Assembly: GCF_000740785.1 (NCBI RefSeq)
Contig: NZ_JFZB01000007.1
Span: 62,001 to 126,000 of the forward strand
Reading direction: 5' to 3'
Origin: Paenirhodobacter enshiensis
Lineage (GTDB): Bacteria; Pseudomonadota; Alphaproteobacteria; Rhodobacterales; Rhodobacteraceae
DNA: 64,000 nt
Positions 35,814-44,943 of the stretch are shown here, one piece after another (position 1 is the stretch's first letter; each line of letters starts with the position of its first letter). The notes under the pieces were generated by a model, which saw only the letters and a program-made list of their open reading frames with translations, did no database searches and was not told where the DNA came from. A program made the position numbers and the translations under genes.

Positions 35814-37001
35814 TTACATCAGCGCCTTGACGCCGGGCAGTTCCTTGCCTTCCATCCATTCGAGGAAGGCGCCGCCCGCGGTCGAGATATAGCTGAAATC
35901 GCCGGCCACGCCCGCCTTGTTCAGCGCGGCCACCGTGTCGCCGCCACCGGCGACCGAGATGAGCTTGCCCGCGCGGGTCAGCTCTGCCGCCTTTTCGGCG
36001 CAGGCGACGGTCGCGGCGTCGAACGGCACCATCTCGAAGGCGCCGAGCGGGCCGTTCCAGATCAGCGTGCGGCAGGCCTCGAAGACGGCGCAGATCTCCT
36101 CGACGCTCTTCGGGCCCGCGTCCAGAATCATCGCGTCCGACGGGCAGGCGTCATTCGCCACGACCTCGCAATCGGCGCCTGCGCGGAATTCGCGCGCGAC
36201 GACCACATCCTTGGGCAGGTGGATGGTGCAGCCCCCCGCCACGGCCTTTTCCATGATCTCCTTCGCGGTCGCGGCCATGTCGCGTTCGGCCAGCGACTGG
36301 CCCACGTCGATGTCATCGGCCACGAGGAAGGTGTTCGCCATACCGCCGCCGATCACCAGATGGTCAACCTTCGCTACCAGGTTCACCAGCAGATCGAGCT
36401 TCGTCGACACCTTGGCGCCGCCGACTACCGCCACCACCGGATGCGCCGGGTTGCCGAGCGCCGATTCGAGGGCCTTCAGCTCGGCCTCCATCAGCCGGCC
36501 GGCGGCCGAGGGCAGGATATGGGCGATTCCCTCGGTCGAGGCATGGGCCCGGTGCGCGGCGGAAAACGCGTCGTTCACGTAGACCTGTCCGAGCGCCGCC
36601 ATCGAGGCCGCAAGCTCGGGGTCGTTCTTTTCCTCGCCCTCGTGGAAGCGGGTGTTTTCCAGAAGCAGCACCTGACCGGGCTCGAGGGCCGCGACCGCGC
36701 GTTTCGCCGGGCCGCCGATGCAATCCTCGGCGAACAGCACCGGCACGCCGAGCGCCTTTTCAAGCACCGGAACCAGCGGCTTCAGGCTCATCGAGGGGAC
36801 GACCTGCCCCTTCGGGCGGCCGAAATGCGCCAGCAGAACGGGCTTGCCGCCCTTGGCGATGATGTCGGTGACGGTCGGCACGATCTTCTCGATCCGGGTC
36901 GCGTCGGTCACGACACCGTTTTCCACCGGCACGTTGATATCGACGCGGACGAGGACGACCTTGTCCTTCAGGTCGATGTCGTCGAGCGTTTTCCAGGCCA
37001 T
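35814..37001 (-). CDS. pgk: phosphoglycerate kinase
   Basis: Glycolytic and gluconeogenic kinase converting 1,3-bisphosphoglycerate and ADP to 3-phosphoglycerate and ATP. 395 residues with the family blocks [41 protein letters not shown], the hinge [23 protein letters not shown] and a C-terminal [12 protein letters not shown]. Normal length. It is leftward with fba, each with its own terminator. It diverges from the cyclophilin genes. Confidence 0.97.
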   Translation of the reverse strand: MAWKTLDDIDLKDKVVLVRVDINVPVENGVVTDATRIEKIVPTVTDIIAKGGKPVLLAHFGRPKGQVVPSMSLKPLVPVLEKALGVPVLFAEDCIGGPAKRAVAALEPGQVLLLENTRFHEGEEKNDPELAASMAALGQVYVNDAFSAAHRAHASTEGIAHILPSAAGRLMEAELKALESALGNPAHPVVAVVGGAKVSTKLDLLVNLVAKVDHLVIGGGMANTFLVADDIDVGQSLAERDMAATAKEIMEKAVAGGCTIHLPKDVVVAREFRAGADCEVVANDACPSDAMILDAGPKSVEEICAVFEACRTLIWNGPLGAFEMVPFDAATVACAEKAAELTRAGKLISVAGGGDTVAALNKAGVAGDFSYISTAGGAFLEWMEGKELPGVKALM

Positions 37002-37163
37002 TCGTTCCTCCCGGGCTTGGGCTTGCGCGGCCCTTCGCAGAACACGCGCAGTTCACGCAAACTTGCCCCGCCGCGCGCGCATCGTCAACGCCGGGCGCGC
37101 CGGTTTCGTCTTTCCTCTGTCGCGGGCGTTGCCTAAAGTCCGCGCATCATCGAGGAGACCGAT

Positions 37164-37670
37164 ATGGCCGAGATCAAAGACCCGGAAAACACCATCATCA
37201 TCGAGCTGAAGGACGGCCCCGTCGTCATCGAGCTGCTGAAGGACGTCGCGCCGCAGCACGCCGAGCGGATGAAGCAGCTTGCGCGCGATGGCGCCTATGA
37301 CAATGTTGCCTTCCACCGCGTCATCGACGGTTTCATGGCGCAGACCGGCGATGTCGAGAACGCCAACATGGAAAAGGGCTGGGATCCGCGCCGCGCCGGC
37401 ACGGGCGGTTCGTCCTACCCCGATCTTCCGGCCGAATTCTCGAAGCTGCCGCATGACCGGGGCACGCTGGGTGCCGCGCGGTCGATGAATCCGAACTCGG
37501 CGAACTCGCAGTTCTTCATCAATTTCAAGGACAACCATTTCCTGAACGGGCAGTATACCGTTTACGGCCGGGTGATCTCGGGGATGGAATTCGTCGACAA
37601 GATCCAGCGCGGCGAGCCGCCGGCGAACCCGGACCGGATGATCTCGGTCAAGGTGGCGGCCGATGCGTAA
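37164..37670 (+). CDS. peptidyl-prolyl cis-trans isomerase, cytoplasmic cyclophilin
   Basis: A 168-residue cyclophilin without signal peptide. The catalytic block is VAFHRVIDGFMAQTGD, followed by GTLGAARSMNPNSANSQFFINF and QYTVYGRVISGMEFVDKI. It should catalyse proline isomerisation during protein folding in the cytosol. GAGGAG lies upstream of the ATG. Its last eight bases overlap the start of the exported paralogue, so the two are translationally linked. Confidence 0.93.
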   Translation: MAEIKDPENTIIIELKDGPVVIELLKDVAPQHAERMKQLARDGAYDNVAFHRVIDGFMAQTGDVENANMEKGWDPRRAGTGGSSYPDLPAEFSKLPHDRGTLGAARSMNPNSANSQFFINFKDNHFLNGQYTVYGRVISGMEFVDKIQRGEPPANPDRMISVKVAADA

Positions 37671-38250
37671 GTGGCTTTCGGCTCTGGCGGTCTGCCTGGC
37701 CGCCGGCACGCTGACGCCCGCCGCGGCCGAGCAGATGCCCGCAGGCGACGGGCCGGGGCCGAACCTGGTTCTGCAGGTGTGGGGCTCGGTCAAGGGCAAG
37801 ATCGTGATCGACCTGTTGCCGCAGGCTGCGCCGAACCATGTCGAGCGCATCGTCAAGCTGACGCAGGACCACGATTATGACAACGTGATCTTCCACCGCG
37901 TCATCGACGGGTTCATGGCGCAGACGGGCGACGTGCAGTTCGGCAAGCGGGGGGGCGATGTCACCACGGCCGGCATGGGCGGTTCGAAGTATCCCGACCT
38001 GAAGGCCGAGTTCTCCGATCTGCCGTTCGAACGCGGCACGGTGGGCATGGCGCGCTCTGCCAGCCCCGATTCGGCGAATTCGCAGTTCTTCATCATGTTC
38101 GCCCCGGCGCCGCATCTCGATGGCCAGTATACGGTGATCGGGCATGTGATCTCGGGGATGGATGTCGTCGACAAGATCAAGAAGGGCGATGGCTCGCTCA
38201 ACGGGCTGGTCAAGGATCCGGATTATATCGTCAAAGCGACGATCGAGTGA
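37663..38250 (+). CDS. peptidyl-prolyl cis-trans isomerase, exported cyclophilin
   Basis: A 195-residue cyclophilin with an N-terminal Sec signal (MRKWLSALAVCLAAGTLTPAAAEQ, cleavage probably after AAA at about 22), so a periplasmic folding catalyst. The core VIFHRVIDGFMAQTGD, GTVGMARSASPDSANSQFFIMF and QYTVIGHVISGMDVVDKI closely follows the upstream copy; the pair looks like a tandem duplication in which one copy gained an export signal. Confidence 0.93.
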   Translation: MRKWLSALAVCLAAGTLTPAAAEQMPAGDGPGPNLVLQVWGSVKGKIVIDLLPQAAPNHVERIVKLTQDHDYDNVIFHRVIDGFMAQTGDVQFGKRGGDVTTAGMGGSKYPDLKAEFSDLPFERGTVGMARSASPDSANSQFFIMFAPAPHLDGQYTVIGHVISGMDVVDKIKKGDGSLNGLVKDPDYIVKATIE

Positions 38251-38272
38251 TTCCACCCCATATCTGACATGG

Positions 38273-38298
38273 AAACGGCGCCTTGCGGGGCGCCGTTT
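38273..38298 (+). terminator. terminator of the cyclophilin operon
   Basis: AAACGGCGCC/GGCGCCGTTT, a 10-bp stem with a 6-base loop, ending in TTT. Confidence 0.75.
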
Positions 38299-38393
38299 CG
38301 CTTTGAACCGCGGGCCGGGCAGGAGGGGCAAAGGGAAACGCCGCTCCGGCGGGACCGGGCGGCGTGTTTCCGTGCGGGGCTGTCGGGAGGGGC

Positions 38394-38954
38394 TCAGCCC
38401 TGCCAGGTGCGGATGTCGCCGCAATCCATGTGGACGAAGTTCGAGCCGTAGTAGCGCCCGACACCGCCCGCGTTGCACGACATGGCCGCCGAATAGATCT
38501 GAGTTACGGAACGCGAGCGCATCCGCAGATCCGCCGCCATCCCCTTCATGTGCAGCGAGTTCCGCGCCACCCCGTGCGAGCGCGCCCGCAGCATCGCGTT
38601 TGTCGCAGGCGAGCGATAGCCCGACAGCATCATGTAAGGTTCGTCTGTATCCATCAGCCGGTGCGAGGCGGCGGCGATGTCGATGGTGCGCGGGTCGATC
38701 TTCACGATCTGGTCCGTCCGCCAGTCGCGCATGAAGAAATTGATTTCCTTCAGCGCTTCGGGGATGTACTGCCCCTCGATCCAGTAAACGGTGTCCAGCT
38801 TTTCGCCGGTGCGGCCCGAATACATGCTGATGCGCCGGATATCGCCGGCGCCGCGCAGGAAGCTGAAGGCATTCGAGGCTGTCGGCGCAGCGGTGACGGC
38901 GGTGGCTGCGAAGGCAGCCAGAAGCCCGCGGCGGGAAACAGTGCAATTTGTCAT
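38394..38954 (-). CDS. DUF882 (YcbK/MepK-like) peptidase M15 family protein, Tat-type signal
   Basis: A 186-residue protein from the ATG at 38954, with a Tat-like signal (VSRRGLLAAFAATAVTAAPTASNA). The mature domain has ALKEINFFMRDWRTDQIVKIDP, SGYRSPATNAMLR, HMKGMAADLRM and NFVHMDCGDIRTW, the metal-binding His/Asp pattern of the DUF882/M15 fold related to E. coli MepK, a murein endopeptidase. Probably a periplasmic peptidoglycan hydrolase. It diverges from an L,D-transpeptidase gene, which would make the cross-links that MepK-type enzymes can cut. Confidence 0.85.
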   Translation of the reverse strand: MTNCTVSRRGLLAAFAATAVTAAPTASNAFSFLRGAGDIRRISMYSGRTGEKLDTVYWIEGQYIPEALKEINFFMRDWRTDQIVKIDPRTIDIAAASHRLMDTDEPYMMLSGYRSPATNAMLRARSHGVARNSLHMKGMAADLRMRSRSVTQIYSAAMSCNAGGVGRYYGSNFVHMDCGDIRTWQG

Positions 38955-39306
38955 GTCAGTTCGCCTGTCCTGAGTCGAGAGCGCCGTCTTCGATGCGGCT
39001 TGGAGGAATTCTGCCGGTAACGCGGTGAACCCGCGTCCCGATCTTGCCGAAACTATGACACAGGGATTTTCCATGCGTCAAACATTCGATGCGAAGCATG
39101 ACGTGAGATGCGCGGAAATCGGCCAAGCCGCCGGTTCCGGGGGCGGGCCTGAGCGGGCCGGTATCCCGTCCGGGTCTGCAAGCGGTTTCACTTCCGCGCG
39201 AGGTCCCGGGGCAGGGCTGCTCCGGGACGCCCGTTGCGGGGTCTCGTGCTGGACAAAGGCCGGAAAACTGGCGATTTTCGCGCCACTGGATCAAAGGCGG
39301 GCAGCG
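38955..39306. other. divergent intergenic region, DUF882 / L,D-transpeptidase
   Basis: About 350 bases with no supported gene. It contains a good leftward promoter candidate (39053-39081) and several GC-rich inverted repeats nearer the transpeptidase gene. A rightward open extension to 39025 lacks homology and ribosome site. Confidence 0.5.
39053..39081 (-). promoter_or_regulatory. candidate promoter of the DUF882 gene
   Basis: On the minus strand TTGACG (39081-39076), 17 bases, TCATAG (39058-39053), about 100 bases before the start. Confidence 0.55.
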
Positions 39307-40968
39307 ATGAACGATAAATACCGCGCGGCGGGTCTGCGGGTGCTGGCGGCCGGGCTCGGGCTGACCGTGTCCGGCATGGGGCACGACATCGGGGCGGCCC
39401 TGGCGCAGACCGCGGCCCCCGCGGCGGCCCCGGTCGCGGCCGACCGGCTCGGCAGCTATGATTCGGCCCTTGCCGAGGCGATCGGCGGCGACAGCGCGTT
39501 GCGCGCCGTCTATGCCGCCCGGGGCGGGGCACCGATCTGGACCAGCGCCGCCGATGCCGGGCGTCGTGCCGCCTTCTTCGCCGCGCTCGATTCTGCCGCC
39601 GTTCAGGCGCTGCCGGGGGTGGGCTACGACGCGGCCGGCCTGCGCGCGGCCTTCGCCACCATCCGCTCGGAGCGCGAACGCGGCCTGCTCGAGGCGAAGA
39701 TGTCGCGCACCTTCCTCGATTATGCGCAGGATGTGTCGAGCGGCATTCTCGATCCGGCGAAGATCGACCCGACCATCGTGCGCGATCTGCACCGCCCGGA
39801 CCGGCAATCGCTGCTGGCGGGTTTCGCGCGGGCGCAGGATCCGGACGGCTACCTCCATGCGCTGGCCCCGCAGGCGCCCGAATATGCGCAGCTTCTGCGT
39901 GCGCGCTTCGATCTCGGTCAGCAGATCGCGGCGGGCGGATGGGGCGCGCCGGTGCCCGGCACTGCGACGCTGCATCCGGGCGATTCGGGGCCGGCCATCG
40001 TCGCGCTGCGTCACCGGATGCGGGCGATGGGCTATTATCCGGGCCATGACAGCGGCGCGAAATACGACGAGCCTCTGCGCCAGGCCGTCCGCGCCTTCCA
40101 GATCGACCTTGGCGAGATCCCCGACGGCATCGTCGGCAAGACCACGCTGGCCGAGATCAACACCCCGCCCGAGCAACGCCTGAAATCGGTCGTCGTCGCG
40201 ATGGAGCGGCTGCGCTGGATGAACCATACCCCCCTTGGCGAGCGCTACATCTGGGTGAACATTCCCGACTTCCACGCCCGCATCTTCGACAATGGCGAGC
40301 AGGTCTTCGACACCACCACCGTCGTCGGTCAGGCCGATCCGGACCGGCGCACGCCCGAATTCTCCGACAGGATGCAGTTTCTGGTGATCAACCCGAGCTG
40401 GCACATCCCGCGTTCGATCACCGTGAAGGAATACCTGCCGAAGATGCAGCGAGACCCCTACGCGGCGGCACAGATCCAGATCGTCGACAAGCAGGGCAAC
40501 GTGATGTCGCGCGATGCCATCGACTTCGGCGCCTACACCGCGGATACTTTCCCCTACCGGATGCGTCAGGACCCGTCCGAGGACAACGCCCTCGGTGCGG
40601 TGAAATTCCTGTTCCCGAACAAGTGGAACATCTACCTGCACGACACACCCTCGAAATCGCTGTTCAACCGCCCGGTGCGCGCCTTCAGCCATGGCTGCAT
40701 CCGCATCGGTCAGCCCTTCGATCTGGCCTATCAGCTGCTCGCGCCGCAGACCGACGATCCGGTCGGTTTCTTCCAGTCGATCCTCGAAACCGGGCAGGAG
40801 AAGACGCTCAAGCTCGCCGATCCGATCCCGGTGCATCTGGTCTATTTCACCGCCTGGCCATCGGCGCGCGGCCGGATCCAGTATCGCGACGACATCTATG
40901 GCCGCGATGCGGCGCTTTATGACGCTCTGGCGCAAGCGGGGGTGGAACTGCTGCCGCCGACGAACTAG
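39307..40968 (+). CDS. L,D-transpeptidase with peptidoglycan-binding domain (YcbB type)
   Basis: A 553-residue periplasmic enzyme forming 3-3 peptidoglycan cross-links. N-terminal signal (about 1-35, ending ALAQTAAP), a scaffold region with LAEAIGGDSALRAVYAARGGAPIWT, a peptidoglycan-binding domain (HPGDSGPAIVALRHRMRAMG to DGIVGKTTLAEIN) and the YkuD catalytic domain with HDTPSKSLF and FSHGCIRIGQP (Cys464). Layout matches LdtD/YcbB-type enzymes. AAAGGCGGG precedes the ATG. It diverges from the DUF882 hydrolase. Confidence 0.92.
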   Translation: MNDKYRAAGLRVLAAGLGLTVSGMGHDIGAALAQTAAPAAAPVAADRLGSYDSALAEAIGGDSALRAVYAARGGAPIWTSAADAGRRAAFFAALDSAAVQALPGVGYDAAGLRAAFATIRSERERGLLEAKMSRTFLDYAQDVSSGILDPAKIDPTIVRDLHRPDRQSLLAGFARAQDPDGYLHALAPQAPEYAQLLRARFDLGQQIAAGGWGAPVPGTATLHPGDSGPAIVALRHRMRAMGYYPGHDSGAKYDEPLRQAVRAFQIDLGEIPDGIVGKTTLAEINTPPEQRLKSVVVAMERLRWMNHTPLGERYIWVNIPDFHARIFDNGEQVFDTTTVVGQADPDRRTPEFSDRMQFLVINPSWHIPRSITVKEYLPKMQRDPYAAAQIQIVDKQGNVMSRDAIDFGAYTADTFPYRMRQDPSEDNALGAVKFLFPNKWNIYLHDTPSKSLFNRPVRAFSHGCIRIGQPFDLAYQLLAPQTDDPVGFFQSILETGQEKTLKLADPIPVHLVYFTAWPSARGRIQYRDDIYGRDAALYDALAQAGVELLPPTN

Positions 40969-41013
40969 ATCGGGGAGAGCGCGCGCACCGCGCCCTGGAC
41001 CCGGGAGCAGATC

Positions 41014-42114
41014 ATGGCACATACCGTCGAAACCATCGCGAAGGCATTGGCCGCGCGGGCAGAAGGGGATCTGAGCCTGCCGATCGACGCGGCCGCCGAG
41101 CCCGCCGCCGCCGGCCCGCGCGACCTCGCGCTCGCCATGGCGCCGAAATACGTCGAGAGCATCTCTCAGGGCCATGCGCAGGCGGCGCTGCTGCACGAGG
41201 GCGCGGACTGGAAGGCGCTCGGTCTGAAAGCCGCGATATTCGTCGAGCGTCCGCGCCTTGCGATGGCGGGCCTGTCGCGCGCTTTCGATCCGGGCCCCGA
41301 CATCGCGCCGGGCATCCATCCGTCCGCCGTCATCGACCCTTCGGCCGAGATCGGCGCGAATGCCGCCATCGGGCCTTTCGTCTACATCGGCAAGGGCGCG
41401 AAGATCGGGCCGAATGCGCGGATCGCCTCGCATGTGTCGATCATGGAGGGCGCGCGGATCGGATCTGACGCGCTGATCATGAACGGCGTGCGCATCGGCG
41501 CGCGCGTCGTCATCGGCGACCGCTTCATCGCAAATCCGGGCGCCTCGGTCGGTGGCGACGGCTTTTCCTTCGTCACCCCCGAGAAATCCGGCATCGAGGA
41601 AATCCGCGAAACCCTCGGCCATCGCGAGGCGATCCGCGAACAGCACTGGACGCGCATCCATTCCCTCGGCACGGTCGAGATCGGCAACGATGTCGAACTC
41701 GGTGCCAACGCGACCATCGACCGCGGCACGGTGCGCGCGACGCGTGTGGGTTCTGGTACGAAGATCGACAATCTGGTGATGATCGGGCACAATGTGCAGG
41801 TCGGCGAGGATTGCCTGTTCTGTTCGCAGGTCGGCGTCGCGGGGTCGACCCGCATCGGCAACCGGGTGACGCTCGCCGGTCAGGTCGGCGTGAACGACAA
41901 CATCTTCATCGGCGACGACGTGATCGCGGGCGGCGCTACCAAGATCTTCACCAACGCACCGGCGGGCAGCGTGCTGCTCGGTTATCCCGCGATCAAGATG
42001 GAGAACCACGTCACCGCGTGGAAAAATATCCGCCGTCTGACGAGATTGTTTGCCCAGGTGGCCGAACTTCGCGAAACTGTTGCAAAGCTGACCGAAAAGG
42101 GGGGCAAGTCGTAA
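41014..42114 (+). CDS. lpxD: UDP-3-O-(3-hydroxyacyl)glucosamine N-acyltransferase
   Basis: Third step of lipid A synthesis: N-acylation of UDP-3-O-acylglucosamine from hydroxyacyl-ACP. The 366-residue protein has an N-terminal uridine-binding domain, a left-handed beta-helix of hexapeptide repeats from about residue 105 (IHPSAVIDPSAEIGANAAIGPF) and the catalytic His259 in VMIGHNVQVGED, then a C-terminal helix (TRLFAQVAELRETVAKLTEK). It is the first of three tightly spaced genes with a dedicated ACP and ketosynthase. Confidence 0.95.
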   Translation: MAHTVETIAKALAARAEGDLSLPIDAAAEPAAAGPRDLALAMAPKYVESISQGHAQAALLHEGADWKALGLKAAIFVERPRLAMAGLSRAFDPGPDIAPGIHPSAVIDPSAEIGANAAIGPFVYIGKGAKIGPNARIASHVSIMEGARIGSDALIMNGVRIGARVVIGDRFIANPGASVGGDGFSFVTPEKSGIEEIRETLGHREAIREQHWTRIHSLGTVEIGNDVELGANATIDRGTVRATRVGSGTKIDNLVMIGHNVQVGEDCLFCSQVGVAGSTRIGNRVTLAGQVGVNDNIFIGDDVIAGGATKIFTNAPAGSVLLGYPAIKMENHVTAWKNIRRLTRLFAQVAELRETVAKLTEKGGKS

Positions 42115-42121
42115 CCGATCC

Positions 42122-42400
42122 ATGAGGCCAGAGGTGCAGGACCAGATCATTGAAATCATCGCGCGCGAGGCGGTTCTCGAACCCGCGCAGGTTCGTCCGG
42201 ACATGACGCTCGAGGATATCGGGCTCGACAGTCTGGGGCTGGTCGAGATGATCTTCTCCATCGAGGAGACCTTCGGCATCTCGGTTCCCTTCAACGCCAA
42301 CGAGCCGGGCGAGACCCGGTTCGACCTGTCCTCGGTCGGCTCCATCGTCGCCGCGGTGGAAGAGCTGATTTCCGAGCAGGGCACCCCGGCGGTAGCCTGA
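42122..42400 (+). CDS. second acyl carrier protein (lipid A / specialised type)
   Basis: A 92-residue ACP distinct from AcpP. The carrier motif is IGLDSLGLVEMIFSIEETFG with Ser37 as the phosphopantetheine site; helix 3 is extended by FNANEPGETRFDLSSVGSIV. It lies seven bases after lpxD and one base before a ketosynthase. Specialised ACPs near lipid A genes (for example AcpXL in rhizobia) carry very long or hydroxylated acyl chains; a similar task here is inferred from context only. Confidence 0.85.
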   Translation: MRPEVQDQIIEIIAREAVLEPAQVRPDMTLEDIGLDSLGLVEMIFSIEETFGISVPFNANEPGETRFDLSSVGSIVAAVEELISEQGTPAVA

Positions 42401-42401
42401 G

Positions 42402-43625
42402 ATGGCCGGGTCTTCCCCCCGCCGGGTGGTCATCACCGGCGCCGGCACGGTCAATGCGCTCGGTCGCGACGTGGCCGCGACCGTGGACGCGATGGCCGAG
42501 GGGCGTTCGGCCATCGGCGCGCTCGACTTCCCCGATGTTGAACGGCTTTCGATGCGCATCGGCGCGCAGGTCAGGGGCTGGGTGCCCGGGGATCTGTTCG
42601 ATGGCGCACGGCTCTCGCTTTACGACCGTTTTACCCAGTTCGCCCTTGTCGCGGGGCGCGAGGCGATGGCCCAGGCCGGCCTTGACGCCGTGCCCGGCGA
42701 TCCGACCCGCTGGGGCGCGGTGATCGGCACCGCGGGCGGCGGCAACGGCACCGTCAACGACGCCTTCCGCGCGGTTTTCGCCGAGGGCAAGAACCGCGTT
42801 CACCCGTTCACCGTGCCGCGGCTGATGAACAATGCCGCCGCCTCGCATCTGTCGATCCTGTGGGGGCTGATGGGGCCGACTTTCTCGGTCGCGACGGCGT
42901 GTTCCAGCTCCAACCACGCCATCGGGCTGGCGGTGCAGATGATCCGCGCCGGCATGGCAGACGGGATGCTGGCGGGCGGGGCGGAATCGATGCTCAACTT
43001 CGGTGGCATGAAGGCCTGGGAGGGGCTGCGGGTGATGTCGCCCGATGGCTGCCGGCCGTTCAGCCTCGGCCGCAACGGCATGGTGCAGGGGGAGGGGGCG
43101 GCGGTCTTCGTGCTGGAAACGCTCGAGGCGGCACAGGCCCGTGGCGCCGAGATTTTGGCAGAGATCAAGGGGTTCGCCATGACCTCGGACGCTGGCGACA
43201 TCGTCATGCCCTCGGTTGAAGGCGCTGCGCGCACGATGCGGATGGCGCTCGCCGATGCCGGGGTTTCTCCTGATGCGGTGGGCTATATCAACGCCCACGG
43301 CACCGGCACCACGGCGAACGATCGCACCGAGGCCGCGGCGATTCATGCGGTGTTCGGGGCGCGGGCCGGGCAGGTGCCTGTCTCCTCGACCAAGGCGATG
43401 CACGGTCATTGCATCGGTGCGACCGGCGCGATCGAGCTGCTCGCCTGTCTGATGGCGCTGCGTCAGGGCGTGATCGCGCCGACCGTCGGGTTCACGGCGC
43501 CCGATCCCGATTGCCCGCTCGACGTCGTGCCGAACACGGCCCGCGAGGCGCAAGTGACGACCGTCATGTCGAATGCCTTCGCCTTCGGCGGGCTGAACGC
43601 GGTTCTGGTGCTGGGCCGGGTCTGA
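42402..43625 (+). CDS. beta-ketoacyl-ACP synthase (FabF-like, specialised)
   Basis: A 407-residue KAS I/II-type enzyme with Cys167 in VATACSSSNHA, His299 in NAHGTGTTANDRTE and His336 in STKAMHGHCIGATGAIE, so the catalytic triad is complete. It differs from the fabF product at 12779 (TACSSS in place of TACATG, a shorter N-terminal region). Directly coupled to the second ACP, it may extend acyl chains destined for LpxD or another lipid. Convergent with the IalB-like gene. Confidence 0.9.
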   Translation: MAGSSPRRVVITGAGTVNALGRDVAATVDAMAEGRSAIGALDFPDVERLSMRIGAQVRGWVPGDLFDGARLSLYDRFTQFALVAGREAMAQAGLDAVPGDPTRWGAVIGTAGGGNGTVNDAFRAVFAEGKNRVHPFTVPRLMNNAAASHLSILWGLMGPTFSVATACSSSNHAIGLAVQMIRAGMADGMLAGGAESMLNFGGMKAWEGLRVMSPDGCRPFSLGRNGMVQGEGAAVFVLETLEAAQARGAEILAEIKGFAMTSDAGDIVMPSVEGAARTMRMALADAGVSPDAVGYINAHGTGTTANDRTEAAAIHAVFGARAGQVPVSSTKAMHGHCIGATGAIELLACLMALRQGVIAPTVGFTAPDPDCPLDVVPNTAREAQVTTVMSNAFAFGGLNAVLVLGRV

Positions 43626-43646
43626 GGCGGCGCCGGTCGAAAATGG

Positions 43647-43675
43647 AAGCGCCGCCCCGGAGGGGGGCGGCGCTT
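43647..43675. terminator. bidirectional terminator, ketosynthase / IalB-like gene
   Basis: AAGCGCCGCCCC/GGGGCGGCGCTT, a perfect 12-bp stem with a 5-base loop; the T-richer side is on the minus strand. Confidence 0.8.
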
Positions 43676-43704
43676 CTCGCTTCGTCCGGGCAGGACCCCG
43701 GGGA

Positions 43705-44433
43705 TTACTTCTTCGGTGCAGGCGTGCCGACCGAAGGCGCAGCGGCCGGCGCGGGGTGCGCGGCGGCAACCGCGGCGGCGTTCTTGGTCGCCGCTTCGAA
43801 GGCGTTGGTGAATCCCTTGAGCGAGATGTTCACCGTCACCGGCTGGTTCGGGCGCGCCATCGGCACCACGGTCACCGCGACCGCGCTGCCCTTCTTGAAC
43901 GTCGCCAGCTCTTCGGCGGTCAGCCCGACGCGGGCGACGCAGCCCACCGGCGCGCAGAAGGTGAACGGATACATCTTCGGGTCGTTGTTATCGACCTTGA
44001 GCACCACGTTCTGCGTCAGCAGCGTCTCGAGCGGCGCCATCACCGTCGCACCGGCCACGGCCTTGCCGCCCGGCGGCAGCGCGATCATCGTGATATCGGC
44101 GACGGGATTGCCCTTCTCGTCCTTCAGCAGCTGATACATCTGGCACGGATCGGTGTCGGATTTTTCGCCGGCTTTGGTGCGGATGCACTGCATCTGCCAG
44201 TCGCCATAGCTCTGGCTCATGTAGCTGGTTCCGGCGGCGTCCGGTGCGGGGGCCTGCGGAGCAGCGGCAAGCGGGGCCGCCGGGGCCGGGGTGTCGGTGG
44301 CTGCTGCGGCCGGGGCCTCGGCGGCCGGGGCCGGCGTAGCGGTCGCGGGGGCCGTCGCATCCTGAGCAAAGGCGGAGGTCGCCGAAACGCCGAGGGTCAG
44401 TGCCGCGGCGAGGGCTTTCGTAAACTCGTTCAT
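43705..44433 (-). CDS. invasion-associated locus B (IalB) family protein
   Basis: A 242-residue exported protein: Sec signal (about 1-24, ending ATSAFAQDA), an Ala/Pro/Thr-rich linker to about residue 70, then the IalB domain with SYGDWQMQCIRTKAGEKSDTDPCQMYQLL, IALPPGGKAVAGATVMAPLETLL, TFCAPVGCVARVGL and MARPNQPVTVNISLKGFTNAFEA, and an Ala/Pro tail. Four domain cysteines probably form disulfides. The family is periplasmic and of unknown function; the Bartonella member promotes invasion. Two ATGs are possible (44436 and 44433); the second sits better behind GGAAGG. Confidence 0.88.
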   Translation of the reverse strand: MNEFTKALAAALTLGVSATSAFAQDATAPATATPAPAAEAPAAAATDTPAPAAPLAAAPQAPAPDAAGTSYMSQSYGDWQMQCIRTKAGEKSDTDPCQMYQLLKDEKGNPVADITMIALPPGGKAVAGATVMAPLETLLTQNVVLKVDNNDPKMYPFTFCAPVGCVARVGLTAEELATFKKGSAVAVTVVPMARPNQPVTVNISLKGFTNAFEAATKNAAAVAAAHPAPAAAPSVGTPAPKK

Positions 44434-44943
44434 CATGCCTTCCGATCGTGATCGTGGATCAGTCGTGGCTTTACCATGCCGGGGGCGTGCTGTCAGCGCC
44501 AAAGGCTGCCCGAAGCGGTCCGGGACCCGACGTCGGAGGCCACGGTTGCGTGATCCGGGAGGCGCGAGATCTGTCTGAGGTCCGAAAAGCGGAAAAGGGC
44601 TCCCTCGCGGGAACCCTTTCCGTCTACCCCCTGCCGGACTGGCCGACTTTGTAATTAATGTGACGGTAATTCGGGGTTTGCCGGGGTGTCAACGGGGATT
44701 CCGCCTTCCGGCGTGCGGGCGCGCGGCATCTGAAAAAGGCCGCACCTTTTTTAGGCGCGGCCACAGTTCGACAGGGAGGAAGCACACCGCCGGGGCAGAG
44801 ATCCCGACGGACAGGACCACATTGCCAGTCCGCGGTTAACAAAGCGTTGTGGTGGCGCCCTTGCGGTTCCGTCTCGGGTCTTTGTATCGTGCCATGGCGC
44901 GCGCGGGCGCCAGAGCCGCGGATAAACAGGATCGGGCAACACG
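44434..44943. other. long intergenic region upstream of the HerA-like gene
   Basis: About 510 bases with no convincing gene. It holds a hairpin around CTCGCGGGA (44591-44621), an AT-rich island with the direct repeat GTAATT (44651-44656 and 44666-44671 roughly), a near CtrA-like TTAAC at 44836 and a promoter candidate TTGCGG-N18-TATCGT at 44861-44890. A small regulatory RNA is possible but not shown. A 68-codon open frame at its start lacks support. Confidence 0.45.
44861..44890 (+). promoter_or_regulatory. candidate promoter of the HerA-like gene
   Basis: TTGCGG and TATCGT with an 18-base spacer, 54 bases before the start codon. Confidence 0.4.

Noticed and set aside
39025-39306. N-terminal extension of the L,D-transpeptidase
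   Set aside because: No ribosome site or homology, and it would bury the signal peptide that begins at 39307.
38956-42384. An 1142-codon leftward open frame across the transpeptidase and lpxD
   Set aside because: Antisense shadow of two well-supported genes; composition is dominated by Arg, Asp and His with no family match.
44448-44654. A 68-codon rightward open frame upstream of the HerA-like gene
   Set aside because: No ribosome site and it crosses a hairpin and the 5' region of the opposite IalB-like gene.
44503-44943. A tRNA gene
   Set aside because: No T-loop consensus or cloverleaf arms could be fitted in the region.
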